Shown here: in pieces, positions 52,530 to 61,123 of the stretch
Layout of the letters: every line of letters begins with the position of its first letter
How positions within the stretch are numbered: position 1 is the first letter of the stretch
From: Actinoplanes subtropicus
Lineage (GTDB): Bacteria; Actinomycetota; Actinomycetes; Mycobacteriales; Micromonosporaceae
Direction of reading: 5' to 3'
Length of the DNA: 64,000 nucleotides
NCBI RefSeq assembly: GCF_000721705.1
Contig: NZ_JOJL01000001.1
Location: forward strand, 1-64,000
The notes under the pieces: model-generated
Seen by the model: the letters and a program-made list of their open reading frames with translations, nothing else
Told to the model about the DNA's origin: nothing
Database searches by the model: none
Program-made: the position numbers and the translations under genes

Positions 52530-53263
52530 GTCGCCTCCACCGCGGCCATGCGGGTCGCGATCGACTCCGCGGAGGCGGCGTCGAGCCGGTCGATCAGGCG
52601 GCCGTCGGCCAGCAGCAGCACCTGGTCGGCGACCGCGGCCGCCACCGGATCGTGGGTGACCATCACGATCGTCTGGCCGCGCTCGTCGACCAGGCCGCGG
52701 AGCAGGGCGAGCACCTGGCGGGAGGTCTGCGCGTCGAGCGCGCCGGTCGGCTCGTCGGCGAACAACACGGCCGGGCTGGTGACCAGCGCGCGGGCGATCG
52801 CGACCCGCTGCTGCTGGCCACCGGAGAGCTGGACCGGCCGGTGGCGGGCGCGATCCGCGAGGCCGACCCGCGCCAGCGCCGCGCCGAGCTCGGCCGGGTC
52901 GACGCGGCGGCCGGCGAGGCGGGCCGGAAGAGCCACATTCTGCCCGGCGGTGAGCGAAGAGATCAGGTTGAACGCCTGGAAGACGAAGCCCACCCGCTCG
53001 CGGCGCAGGACGGTCAGACCGGTCTCGTCGAGCCGGGTCAGGGCAACGCCGTCGAGCACCACCTCGCCCGAGGTCGGCCGATCCAGCCCGGCGGCGCAAT
53101 GCAGCAAGGTGGACTTCCCGGAGCCGGAGGGGCCCATCACCGCCGTGAAGGTGCCGGCCGGCAGGTCGACCGTGACCCTGTCGAGCGCGGTGACCAGGTC
53201 GGAGCCGGCGCGATACTCCTTGCGCAGATCACGTAGCGAGACCATCGGTGTCGTCATGGCCAT
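52523..53263 (-). CDS. ABC transporter ATP-binding protein (LolD/MacB type)
   Basis: 246 residues from ATG 53263. Walker [11 protein letters not shown]-loop FQAFNLISS, signature LSGGQQQR and Walker B VLFADEPTGALD are all present; this is the ATPase of an FtsX-type exporter. Start choice is uncertain: ATGs at 53263, 53257 and 53245 are in frame and none has a ribosome site. An inverted repeat covers 53261-53291, so if it is an operator the start may be 53245. Confidence 0.85.
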   Translation of the reverse strand: MAMTTPMVSLRDLRKEYRAGSDLVTALDRVTVDLPAGTFTAVMGPSGSGKSTLLHCAAGLDRPTSGEVVLDGVALTRLDETGLTVLRRERVGFVFQAFNLISSLTAGQNVALPARLAGRRVDPAELGAALARVGLADRARHRPVQLSGGQQQRVAIARALVTSPAVLFADEPTGALDAQTSRQVLALLRGLVDERGQTIVMVTHDPVAAAVADQVLLLADGRLIDRLDAASAESIATRMAAVEATC

Positions 53264-53291
53264 CGAGGATTGCGGCTGGGCACCCTCGATG
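53261..53291. promoter_or_regulatory. Inverted repeat between ABC operon and histidine kinase
   Basis: CATCGAGG (53261-53268) and CCTCGATG (53284-53291) form a perfect 8-bp inverted repeat with a 15-bp spacer in the divergent promoter region. Candidate binding site for the adjacent NarL-type regulator. Confidence 0.4.
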
Positions 53292-53366
53292 TCGTCAGAC
53301 CCAGGTCCACATTCGGAGATCGCAAACATCGGACCCTGGTCCGACGCGCAACGCGGCTCGCCTCGT

Positions 53367-53378
53367 TAATGTCGCGGC
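53367..53378 (+). promoter_or_regulatory. -10 element for a leaderless histidine-kinase message
   Basis: TAATGT (53367-53372) ends 6 nt before the ATG at 53379; there is no Shine-Dalgarno sequence. No good -35 is visible. Confidence 0.35.
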
Positions 53379-54521
53379 ATGACGACCGCCGAGCCCTCCG
53401 TGCTTCTCCGCGGATTGAGCCGCGGCCAGTTGCTCGCCTTCGACGCGCTGCTGGCCGCGGCGGCCGCCGTGCTCGGCTGGCTCGCTGCCAGCGCGGCGCC
53501 GCTGCCTCCGCGGCCGGTCTGGCACGAGCCGGGCTGGCTCTCGGTCACCACCGGGGTCCTGCTCGCGGTGCCGTTGGCGGTCCGCCGCCTGTGGCCGGCG
53601 CCAGCCGCGTGGGCGGGGCTGCTGATGGCCTCCGCGTCTCTGGCGAGCGGGGTGATCCCCGACTTTGCCGGCGCTGTGCCGACGACCGTGCTGGCGCTTG
53701 TCCTTTACACCGTGGGCACCGATGTCGAGGTGCGGCGCTCGGTGCGGCTCGTTCTGGTCTGCCTTGCGGTGGCCGGCGTGGCGTTCGCGTGGGCGGTGCG
53801 GCAACCGTTCGAGGTGTTCTTGATCCTCTGGGTGCTCGGTGCCTGTTGGACGGTCGGGCTGACCGTGCGTGAGCGGCGGGCATACGCCGCCCGCAGCGCG
53901 GCGCAGGCCACCGAGCTGGCGCTCGGCCAGGAACGGTTGCGTATCGCGCGCGATCTGCACGACATCGTGGCGCACAACATGAGCGTGATCGCGGTGCGCG
54001 CCACGGTGGCCGACCATATCGCCGACGACCAGCCGCAGGAGATGCGCGAGTCGCTGCGGGTCATCGCGGCCACCAGCCGCGACGCCTTGGTCGAGCTGCG
54101 CCGGGCGCTCGGGGCGTTGCGGGCCGAGGCGGTCGTCGCGCCGACGCCCGGGCTGGCCGATCTCGGCGGTCTCGTGGAGTCCGCGCGCTCCGCGAAGCTC
54201 GCCGTGGAGCTTGAGGTGCGGGGCGCTCCCGAGGTGCCGGAAGGTGTCGGGGTGGCAGTCTTCCGGATGGTGCAGGAGGCGCTCACCAACGTCATCAAGC
54301 ACGCCCAGGCGACGACGTGCCGGGTCGACATCGACAATCGGCAGGGAGAGCTGCGGCTCGAGGTGACCGACGACGGCTCGGCCAGGCCGAAGGAGCAGGG
54401 GTACGGGCAGGGCTTGATCGGCATGCGTGAGCGGGCCGCGTTGTTCGGCGGCGACCTCGTCGCCGGTCCGTCGCCGGCCGGCGGCTGGGCGGTCGCGACG
54501 ACCTTGCGGTACGCGCCATGA
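53379..54521 (+). CDS. NarL-type sensor histidine kinase
   Basis: 380 residues. Four to six short membrane helices in the first ~165 residues with almost no outer loops (intramembrane-sensing type), then HisKA_3 with the phospho-acceptor His (ARDLHDIVAHNMSVI, His about 193) and a HATPase domain (EALTNVIKHA; VTDDGS; GQGLIGMRER). It phosphorylates the response regulator encoded next; the stop overlaps that frame as ATGA. The divergent FtsX-type ABC exporter is the probable target, as in BceS-like or DesK-like systems. Confidence 0.9.
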   Translation: MTTAEPSVLLRGLSRGQLLAFDALLAAAAAVLGWLAASAAPLPPRPVWHEPGWLSVTTGVLLAVPLAVRRLWPAPAAWAGLLMASASLASGVIPDFAGAVPTTVLALVLYTVGTDVEVRRSVRLVLVCLAVAGVAFAWAVRQPFEVFLILWVLGACWTVGLTVRERRAYAARSAAQATELALGQERLRIARDLHDIVAHNMSVIAVRATVADHIADDQPQEMRESLRVIAATSRDALVELRRALGALRAEAVVAPTPGLADLGGLVESARSAKLAVELEVRGAPEVPEGVGVAVFRMVQEALTNVIKHAQATTCRVDIDNRQGELRLEVTDDGSARPKEQGYGQGLIGMRERAALFGGDLVAGPSPAGGWAVATTLRYAP

Positions 54522-55732
54522 CCAGCGACGCGGCACGGACTGCCCCGACCGGCGGCGTTGGGCCGCGAGCCGCCCTGACCAGCGACGCGGCACGGACTGC
54601 CCCGACCGGCGGCGTTGGGCCGCGAGCCGCCCTGACCGGCGGTGGTGAGCCGCGAGCCGCCCTGACCGGCGGCGGTGAGCCGCGAGCCGCCCTGACCGGC
54701 GGTGGTGAGCCGCGAGCCGCCCTGACCGGCGGTGGTGGGCCGCGAGCCGCCCTGACCGGCGGTGGTGAGGTGCGGGGTGGTGTGGCTGGTGATGACGCGC
54801 GGACCGCCATGACACGCGGCGAGGTGGGGGCTGTTTCGGCCGGTGGTGAGGCGCGAGGTGCCCTGACCGGCGGCGTTCAGGTGCGGGCTGCTTCGGCCGG
54901 GGGTGAGGTGCTGAGTGCTGTGACCCGCGGAGGTGAGGCGCGGCGCCTTGTGGCTGGTGGCGCTGCGGGGGCCATGAGCGGCGGTGCTGCCCGGGTTGCC
55001 GTGACCAGTGGTGGAGTGCGGGCAGGCATGGCCTGTGGTGACGTGTGTGGCGCGGTGACTGGGGGTGATCTGGTGGGTGCGGTTGAGGACGTGGTGCGGG
55101 TGGCGCTGGCGGATGACCATGCGCTGTTGCGGGCTAGCTTCCGGCTGCTGATCGACCACACGCCGGGGCTTTCGTGCGTCGGCGAGGCGGCCAACGGGCG
55201 GGAGGCAGTCGAGGTTGCACGCCGGGAGAAGCCGGATGTGATTCTGATGGACGTGCGGATGCCCGAGATGAGTGGCATCGAGGCGACTCGGGAGATTTGC
55301 CAGAGTGGGTCCGGGTTGGCTACGCGGGTCATCGTCCTGACGACGTTCGACCTTGACGAGTACGTGTTCGGGGCGATCCGGGCGGGTGCCAGCGGGTTCC
55401 TGCTGAAGGAGGTGTTGCCGGAGGATCTGATTCGGGCCATCCGGGTGGTGGCGGCCGGGGAGGCGCTGTTGACGCCGGCGGCTACTCGGCGGCTGATCAC
55501 GGCCTACGTGTCGCAGCCGGAGCGGCAGGTGAGCCCGCTGCCGGATATCACGGCCCGCGAGCTCGAGGTGTTGGAGTTGATCGCGCGGGGACGCTCCAAC
55601 GAGGAGATCGCCGCCGACCTGCACGTCAGCATCGGGACGGTGAAGTCGCACATCAGCCGCCTGCTGACCAAGCTCAACGCTCGGGACCGGGCGCAGCTGG
55701 TGGTCGCCGCCTACGAGGCCGGCCTTCGCTGA
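54518..55732 (+). CDS. NarL-family response regulator with repetitive N-terminal extension
   Basis: 404 codons from ATG 54518. The regulator proper starts near residue 192 (VRVALADDHALLRASFRLLI), with the phospho-Asp in DVILMDVRMPEMSG (about 244) and a LuxR-type HTH (LTARELEVLELIARGRSNEE-like block then SIGTVKSHISRLLTKL, about 345-395). The first ~190 codons are tandem repeats (19-residue unit twice, then 10-residue units GEPRAALTGG). Either the protein carries a long Gly/Ala-rich tail, or translation starts at GTG 55093/55096, where GAGG lies just upstream and gives a standard N-terminus. Both readings are open. Confidence 0.8.
   Translation: MTSDAARTAPTGGVGPRAALTSDAARTAPTGGVGPRAALTGGGEPRAALTGGGEPRAALTGGGEPRAALTGGGGPRAALTGGGEVRGGVAGDDARTAMTRGEVGAVSAGGEARGALTGGVQVRAASAGGEVLSAVTRGGEARRLVAGGAAGAMSGGAARVAVTSGGVRAGMACGDVCGAVTGGDLVGAVEDVVRVALADDHALLRASFRLLIDHTPGLSCVGEAANGREAVEVARREKPDVILMDVRMPEMSGIEATREICQSGSGLATRVIVLTTFDLDEYVFGAIRAGASGFLLKEVLPEDLIRAIRVVAAGEALLTPAATRRLITAYVSQPERQVSPLPDITARELEVLELIARGRSNEEIAADLHVSIGTVKSHISRLLTKLNARDRAQLVVAAYEAGLR
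54520..54763 (+). repeat. 57-bp and 30-bp tandem repeats at the 5' end of the response-regulator frame
   Basis: Two identical 57-bp units (54520-54576, 54577-54633) are followed by four 30-bp units with 1-2 differences (54634-54753) and a partial one. The 30-bp unit is contained in related form inside the 57-bp unit. Degenerate versions continue to about 55080. All periods are multiples of three, so the frame stays open. Confidence 0.9.
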
Positions 55733-55874
55733 CCGCCCGGGGCCGAGGGGCGGACGGCGGCTGAGCGGCCGGTGGTGGCCGGGGGCGCTCGACGCCGGGG
55801 CAAGTCAGGGTGGGCGTTGGAAAATCGGGTGGGGGTGGGCGACCTGAGGTGGGTTGTGGCGGCAAGATAGGGCC

Positions 55875-56441
55875 ATGACGCTCAGCCTGCCGATCGATGC
55901 CGAGGCCAACAAGCTGCTCTCCAGTGACCCGCTGGCGCTGCTCATCGGGATGGTTCTGGATCAGCAGATTCCGTTGGAGAAGGCTTTCACCTCGCCGTAC
56001 GTGCTGGCTCAGCGGCTCGGGCATGCTCCCACGGCCGTGGAGATTGCTGAGTTCGATTCGGAGCGCCTGGTGGCCGTTTTTGCCGAGCCGCCGGCGTTGC
56101 ATCGGTTTCCCAAGGCCATGGCCGCTCGGGTGCAGGAGGTTTGCCGGGCGCTTGTCGAGGACTATGACGGCGACGCCGCCAACCTCTGGGCGGGCGTCGC
56201 CGACGGCGGTGAGCTGCTCAAGCGGGTGGCTTCGCTGCCGGGGTTCGGCAAGCAGAAGTCGCAGATCTTCGTGGCGCTGCTCGGCAAGCAGTACGGCGTC
56301 GAGCCGGCCGGCTGGCGGGAAGCGGCCGGCGGCTACGGCGAGGCCGGTTCGTACAAATCGGTGGCGGACATCGTCGACGGCGAGTCTTTGGGCAAGGTCC
56401 GGGCGTACAAGAAAGAGATGAAGGCCGCCGCCAAGAAGTAG
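55875..56441 (+). CDS. HhH-GPD-type base-excision DNA repair protein
   Basis: 188 residues. DPLALLIGMVLDQQIPLEKA (about 18-37) and the helix-hairpin-helix LPGFGKQKSQIFVALLGKQY (about 122-141) fit small actinobacterial HhH-GPD glycosylase-like proteins. The catalytic Asp/Lys normally beyond the hairpin is not obvious, so the base specificity and activity are uncertain. ATG 55875 follows AAGATAGGGCC, a poor ribosome site. Confidence 0.82.
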   Translation: MTLSLPIDAEANKLLSSDPLALLIGMVLDQQIPLEKAFTSPYVLAQRLGHAPTAVEIAEFDSERLVAVFAEPPALHRFPKAMAARVQEVCRALVEDYDGDAANLWAGVADGGELLKRVASLPGFGKQKSQIFVALLGKQYGVEPAGWREAAGGYGEAGSYKSVADIVDGESLGKVRAYKKEMKAAAKK

Positions 56442-56654
56442 GGCGCCTCTTTGATTCAAGTGAGTGGATTTCTTCCCGGCGGGACGACCGCCGGTGCCAC
56501 GATCTGCGGGTAGGCGGGGAAGCCCGGTGGGCACCACATAACCGCAGGTAACACCGCCGGGCCATAGATGGCAGCGCGTTTCCCTGAGCAGGTGTGCGGG
56601 CACGGCAGCGTGCGCGGGCACCACAGCGCTCACCCGAGACGGGAGACCACCGCC

Positions 56655-57971
56655 ATGCCCCTGACCACGAGCACCTCGACCGGGCGCGGCGATTCCGCCC
56701 GATCGCCGGCTCGACCCGTCGCGGCGCCCGTGTCCACCCGGCCGCTGAGGGGGGATACCGAGGCCGGCCGGCGGCAGGCCCGCTCGGTGGCCAAGCAGCA
56801 GCAGGCGGCCGAGCGGATCGCCTCGGCCACCGGCGAGATCTCCGCGCAGAATGCCGAGGCGGCCGAGGCGTCCCGCCAGCTCACCGAGTCGATGCGGCAG
56901 ATCTCGGCGGGCGCCGAGGAGGCGTCCGGCGCCACCCAGCAGAGCCTGGCCGCGATGAACGAGGTCGAGGAGCGGATCGGCCGCCAGGAGCGGACCACCC
57001 GGCAGGTCGCCGAGCTCAGCCTGGCGTTGCAGAACCTGCTTCAGGAGACCCGGACCGGCATCAACGGGTTGCTCGCCAACGTCGAGAGCGCCTCCAGCCG
57101 CCAGGCCGCCTCCGTCGTGACGATCACCGAGCTGGAGAAGCAGGCCAGCGAGATCGGCGAGATCGTCAAGACCGTGGCGAACATCGCCGACCAGACGAAC
57201 CTTCTCGCCCTCAACGCGGCGATCGAGGCGGCCCGTGCCCGGCAGCACGGCAAGGGTTTCGCCGTGGTCGCCGACGAGGTGCGCACGCTCGCCGAGACCA
57301 GCGAGCGCAGCGCCCGCCAGATCCGCGATCTGATCGACGAGGTCCGGGCCAGTGTCACCGCCATCGCCTCGGGCGTACAGGCATCCGCCGAGACCGCCCG
57401 GAGCGAGGTGGAGAAGGGCAAGTCGATCACCGGGCAGCTGGAGGCGATCCGGGCCGACATGGGGACGATCATGGCGGGCGCCACCGAGATTGCGACCGCC
57501 GCCGACGAGGCCAGGAAGGCCACCAGGGCGGCCCGGACCAGGTCCGAGGAGATCGCCGTGGCGGCCGAGCAGCAGTCGGCCGCGTGCGAGGAGTCGCTGC
57601 AGACCGTCAACCATCAGACCCAGGCGTTGCGGCAGAGCGAGCAGGCCGCCGACGCCTGGCCGAGCTCTCCGAGACGCTGCGGACCAGCGTCGACATCGCC
57701 CGGAACGCCGAGGACGTGGCGAGCGCGGCGGAGGAGTTGTCCGCTGCGGTCGAGGAGATCAACCGGGCGGCCGGGCAGATCAACCGGGCGATCAACGAGA
57801 TCAACTCGGGGGCGCGGACGGCCGCCGGGAACGTGCAGGAGATCGCCGAGTCGCTCGCCCGGATCGAGCGGGGCGCTCAGCTCTCCCGGTCGCGTGGTGG
57901 CGCCGCCGTCGAGCGGGTCGACCAGATCCTGTCGCTGCTGGGCACCAACAAGGACGCGGTCGACTCGATGA
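56655..57971 (+). CDS. Soluble MCP-type chemoreceptor signalling module (5' part of a frameshifted MCP-CheA gene)
   Basis: From ATG 56655 the first ~334 codons (to 57656) encode a long coiled coil with the conserved MCP hairpin tip ([20 protein letters not shown] then [20 protein letters not shown], about 177-220). No membrane segment, HAMP or ligand domain precedes it, only a 40-residue Ser/Pro/Arg start. After GCC at 57654-57656 the coiled-coil sense continues in the -1 frame; the remaining codons to 57971 in this frame are nonsense. So the gene is broken here by one missing base, or the sequence has an error. Confidence 0.7.
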   Translation: MPLTTSTSTGRGDSARSPARPVAAPVSTRPLRGDTEAGRRQARSVAKQQQAAERIASATGEISAQNAEAAEASRQLTESMRQISAGAEEASGATQQSLAAMNEVEERIGRQERTTRQVAELSLALQNLLQETRTGINGLLANVESASSRQAASVVTITELEKQASEIGEIVKTVANIADQTNLLALNAAIEAARARQHGKGFAVVADEVRTLAETSERSARQIRDLIDEVRASVTAIASGVQASAETARSEVEKGKSITGQLEAIRADMGTIMAGATEIATAADEARKATRAARTRSEEIAVAAEQQSAACEESLQTVNHQTQALRQSEQAADAWPSSPRRCGPASTSPGTPRTWRARRRSCPLRSRRSTGRPGRSTGRSTRSTRGRGRPPGTCRRSPSRSPGSSGALSSPGRVVAPPSSGSTRSCRCWAPTRTRSTR

Positions 57972-58300
57972 TCGAGGCGATCGGCCAGGCGGCCCGGGAC
58001 GGCATCCAGAACGTCCGCAAGGTCAGCGAGCTGGAGCAGATCTCCCGTCGGATCGACAAGATCGTCGATGCCATCGCGACCGTCTCGATCCAGACCAACA
58101 TGCTGGCGGTGAACGGCTCGGTCGAGTCGGCCCGGGCCGGCGAGTTCGGCAAGGGCTTCGCGGTGGTCTCCACCGACATCCGCAACCTGGCCCGGGACTC
58201 GGCCGAGAACGCCGATCGGATCAAGGACCTGGTCAGGGCGGTGCAGAACCGGATCATGGAGGTTCGCGCCGATCTGGCGGAGACCAGCCGGCAGGCCTGA
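57656..58300 (+). pseudogene. Second MCP-like signalling segment in shifted frame
   Basis: In the -1 frame from CTG 57656 the reading resumes as [20 protein letters not shown] and carries a second MCP-type tip (VSIQTNMLAVNGSVESARAG, then KGFAVVSTDIRNLARDSAEN) before TGA 58298-58300. It has no own start codon or ribosome site at its beginning, so it must be read from the upstream segment or be dead. A -1 step at GCC 58295-58297 would join it to the CheA part. Confidence 0.6.
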
Positions 58301-59487
58301 TGGAGCTGGTCGGCGAGCTCATCGTCGCCAAGAACGGCCTGACCTTCCTGGCCCAGTCGGCCGACGAGTCGGGCGGCCGTGCCCTGGCCCGCCGGATCAA
58401 GGACCAGTACAGCGGCCTGCATCGGATCGCCGAGGAGCTGCAGGCCGCGGTGCTGGACATCCGGATGCTGCCGCTCTCGGTGGCCTTCGCCCGCTTCCCG
58501 CGGCTGGTCCGCGACCTGAGCCGCCGCCTCGGCAAGAGCGTCGAGCTGGTCCTGAAGGGGGAGGACACGATGGCCGACAAGGACGTCATCGAGGCGCTCG
58601 CCGACCCGCTCGTGCGCCTCGTCCGCAACAGCCTCGACCACGGCGTGGAGGCGGCCGGCGAGCGGGTGGCCGCGGGCAAGCCGGCCACCGCCAGGATCAC
58701 CCTGGCCGCGACGGCGGACGGCGACGCGGTGCTGGTGGAGATCTCCGACGACGGGCGGGGCGTCGATCCCGAGCGGGTGCGGCTGACGGCGTACGAGAAC
58801 GGCTTGATCTCGGCCGACGAACTGGCGACGACAGCCGGCCCGGCGGCGGTCGACCTGCTGTTCCGGCCCGGGTTCTCCACCGTCGAGCAGGTGTCGGATC
58901 TCTCCGGCCGCGGCGTCGGGATGGACGCGGTACGGGCCGGCGTGGAGAAGGTGGGCGGCTCGGTGACCATGCGCTCGCAGCCCGGCCGGGGCACCTCGAC
59001 CCGGCTGCGCCTGCCGCTGTCCATGGCGGTCACCCAGGTGTTGGTGGTCAGCGTGGCCGGCCAGCGCTTCGGCATTCCGGTCGACCTGGTCGCCGAGACG
59101 GTCCGCGTCCCGGCTGCCGAGATGAACCGGGTCCTGCGCCAGGACGTGATCGTGCTGCGCGGCGAGGTGGTCCCGGTCGTCGACCTGGCCCGTGCCCTGG
59201 ACATGCCCTGGCCGCCGGATGAGTCTTCAGTCCGTTCAAGGGTGGTGGCGGGTCGGTCGGATGGGGAGTCCGCGGACCGGGCGATCCTGATCGTGAGCGT
59301 CGGCGGCCGGCGGGCCGGCCTGCTGGTCGAGCAGTTCCACCGCGAGGTCGACGTGCTCCTCAAGCCGATGGAGGGCCTGCTGGCGTACGCCGACGAGTTC
59401 TCCGGCACCGCCCTGCTCGGCGACGGGCTGGTGCTGCTGGTGCTGAACGTGAAGGAGGTGCTGGGCCTTGCCGCTCGAGTTGGGTGA
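58300..59487 (+). CDS. CheA-like histidine kinase lacking the HPt domain
   Basis: 395 residues from ATG 58300 (overlapping the previous TGA). It starts in the middle of the P3 dimerisation helix (MELVGELIVAKNGL), then the P4 kinase domain (LVRLVRNSLDHGVE; SDDGRGVDPERV; GRGVGMDAVRAGVEKVGGSV) and a P5 CheW-like domain (about 245-390). P1, which carries the phosphorylated His, and P2 are absent. A -1 frame step gives SRQA-LMELVGEL, which restores the P3 consensus, so this is probably the 3' part of an MCP-CheA fusion. Catalytic boxes look intact. Confidence 0.8.
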   Translation: MELVGELIVAKNGLTFLAQSADESGGRALARRIKDQYSGLHRIAEELQAAVLDIRMLPLSVAFARFPRLVRDLSRRLGKSVELVLKGEDTMADKDVIEALADPLVRLVRNSLDHGVEAAGERVAAGKPATARITLAATADGDAVLVEISDDGRGVDPERVRLTAYENGLISADELATTAGPAAVDLLFRPGFSTVEQVSDLSGRGVGMDAVRAGVEKVGGSVTMRSQPGRGTSTRLRLPLSMAVTQVLVVSVAGQRFGIPVDLVAETVRVPAAEMNRVLRQDVIVLRGEVVPVVDLARALDMPWPPDESSVRSRVVAGRSDGESADRAILIVSVGGRRAGLLVEQFHREVDVLLKPMEGLLAYADEFSGTALLGDGLVLLVLNVKEVLGLAARVG

Positions 59488-59707
59488 CACCACCGCGACG
59501 CTGACCGGCGTGGTGACGGCGGACGAGGTGGAGCAGCTGGCCGCCTGGTTGCGGATGACCGCCCGGCCGAGGGTGAACCTCCGCCGCTGCGATCATCTGC
59601 ACGCCGGTGCCTTCCAGGCGATGCTGCGCTTCCGGCCCAGGGTGAGCGGGGCGCCGGCGGACGCCTTCCTGGCCGCCCAGGTGCTGCCGCTGCTCACCGG
59701 ACGATGA
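59468..59707 (+). CDS. Small STAS-like protein of the chemotaxis locus
   Basis: 79 residues. TTG 59468 lies 9 nt after GGAGG inside the end of the cheA-like gene (20-nt overlap), good evidence for translation. The sequence (TATLTGVVTADEVEQLAAWL then RPRVNLRRCDHLHAGAFQAM) has the beta-alpha pattern of a minimal STAS/anti-sigma-antagonist-like domain, without a clear phospho-Ser. Probably an accessory of the preceding kinase; the assignment is by pattern only. Confidence 0.6.
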   Translation: MPLELGDTTATLTGVVTADEVEQLAAWLRMTARPRVNLRRCDHLHAGAFQAMLRFRPRVSGAPADAFLAAQVLPLLTGR

Positions 59708-59774
59708 CCGCCGCCCAACTGGGCATCGCGTGCGTTCCGGTGCAAGGATGGGGGGTCGATCGGAGTGAGCCACC

Positions 59775-60191
59775 GTGAAGAAGCAGCCGGAGCGGCCGGT
59801 CCTGATCACCGACGCCGCCCGCAGCCAGGACGAGCAGTTCCGCAGCAGGCAGATCCGCTACGTGACGATGATGGGCCTGCGGGCCGCCTGCCTGATCGCG
59901 GGCGCCATCCTGATCAGCGCACACCCGCCGCTGCTGCCCGTCTGGCTCATCATGTGCGCCGCCGGCATGGTCATCCTGCCGTGGGCGGCCGTGCTCATCG
60001 CGAACGACCGGCCCGCCCGCAGCAAGGCCGAGCGCGCCGCGGCCGCCGCCGCGCGGGAGCAGGAACGCCGGCAGGCCGAGCTCAGCCAGCACTCGGCCGA
60101 GCAGATCGACTACATCACCATCGACGCCGAGCCGGTCGAGGGCGAGCGCTGGGCCCCGACCGAGCCCGAACGCGAGCAGAAGCCCCACTGA
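59775..60191 (+). CDS. DUF3099 membrane protein
   Basis: 138 residues. The N-terminus LITDAARSQDEQFRSRQIRY is the DUF3099 signature; two membrane helices follow (about 33-49 and 54-76), then a charged, Ala/Glu/Arg-rich cytoplasmic tail. Function unknown; conserved across actinobacteria, often near DUF3039 and the helicase found here downstream. GTG 59775 has GGAG upstream. Confidence 0.85.
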   Translation: MKKQPERPVLITDAARSQDEQFRSRQIRYVTMMGLRAACLIAGAILISAHPPLLPVWLIMCAAGMVILPWAAVLIANDRPARSKAERAAAAAAREQERRQAELSQHSAEQIDYITIDAEPVEGERWAPTEPEREQKPH

Positions 60192-60217
60192 ACGGGTCCG
60201 GGCGGGCGCGGGCGGTG

Positions 60218-61123
60218 CTAGCGAGGGCGGGCGCCGACCTGGGCGACGGCTTCCGCGCCGAGGGCCGCGCCGGCCGCGAGCGCGGCCTCCGGGAGCGCGC
60301 CCGAACACCAGGCGTGGAGCAGGCCCGCGGCGAAGGCGTCGCCCGCCCCGGTCGGATCTTTTGCGGGTACGCGCGAGGCGGCTCCCCGCCAGAGTTGACG
60401 GCCCCGGGTCGCCCACGACGCGCCCTCGGCACCCTGCTTGACCACCACGTGGGCCACGTGCTCCGTCAACCGGGCCGCCTGCTCGCCCGCGGGGCCCGGC
60501 CCGGCCAGCACCTCCGCCTCGTCCGCGTTGCACAGGAGCAGGTCGGCGTCCCGTACCCAGGCCAGGAAAGCCTTGGCCCCCACGGCCCGTAACGGTGCCG
60601 CCGAGGCCGCGTCGACGCTGGTCGTCAGGCCGCGCCCGGCGGCGGCCGCCAACGCCGCGAGGCCGGCCGCCCGCGACCCGTCGTGCAGCAGCGGATAGCC
60701 GGACAGATGCAGGTGCCGGGCGTCGGCCGCCTCGATCGCCGCGACCACGTCGGCCGGGTCGAGCAGCAGCGCCGCGCCGCGGTCGGTGACCATGGTGCGC
60801 TCGTGCGGCCCGGCCAGCACCACCACGCTGCCGGTCGCCGCCCCCGGATGCGCCCGCACCGCGCAGCGCACCCCGGCCGCGGCCAGCTCGGCCACCCGCT
60901 CCCGGCCTGCCGGATCGTCCCCGACCGCCGCCACCAGCGTCACCGCTCGGCCGGTGTGGGCCAGCCAGGCGGCCGTGTTCGCCCCCTGGCCACCCCCGCC
61001 CACCGTGATCGTCGCGGCGGTGTCCGAGCCGAACTCGATCGGCCCGTCATGCGCCACGAGCACGTCAGTGACCAGGTCACCGACGACTATGACGGCGGCG
61101 CTGCTGGTGTCGCCGGGGGTCAC
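60218..61123 (-). CDS. psuK: PfkB-family carbohydrate kinase, probable pseudouridine kinase
   Basis: 301 residues. The N-terminal GGGGQGANTAAWLA (about 42-55) and the C-terminal ATP/anion-hole motif DPTGAGDAFAAGLL (about 254-267) define the ribokinase family. Overlap of its GTG with the psuG stop (4 nt) points to pseudouridine as substrate: kinase first, then glycosidase, giving uracil and ribose-5-phosphate. Sequence alone would also allow another nucleoside or sugar. Confidence 0.82.
   Translation of the reverse strand: MTPGDTSSAAVIVVGDLVTDVLVAHDGPIEFGSDTAATITVGGGGQGANTAAWLAHTGRAVTLVAAVGDDPAGRERVAELAAAGVRCAVRAHPGAATGSVVVLAGPHERTMVTDRGAALLLDPADVVAAIEAADARHLHLSGYPLLHDGSRAAGLAALAAAAGRGLTTSVDAASAAPLRAVGAKAFLAWVRDADLLLCNADEAEVLAGPGPAGEQAARLTEHVAHVVVKQGAEGASWATRGRQLWRGAASRVPAKDPTGAGDAFAAGLLHAWCSGALPEAALAAGAALGAEAVAQVGARPR

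Noticed and set aside
57640..58300. Programmed -1 frameshifting in the MCP-CheA locus
   Set aside because: The sites (ACGCCTG, AGGCCTG) are not X-XXY-YYZ slippery heptamers, and no strong downstream pseudoknot was noticed. Base loss or sequence error is simpler.
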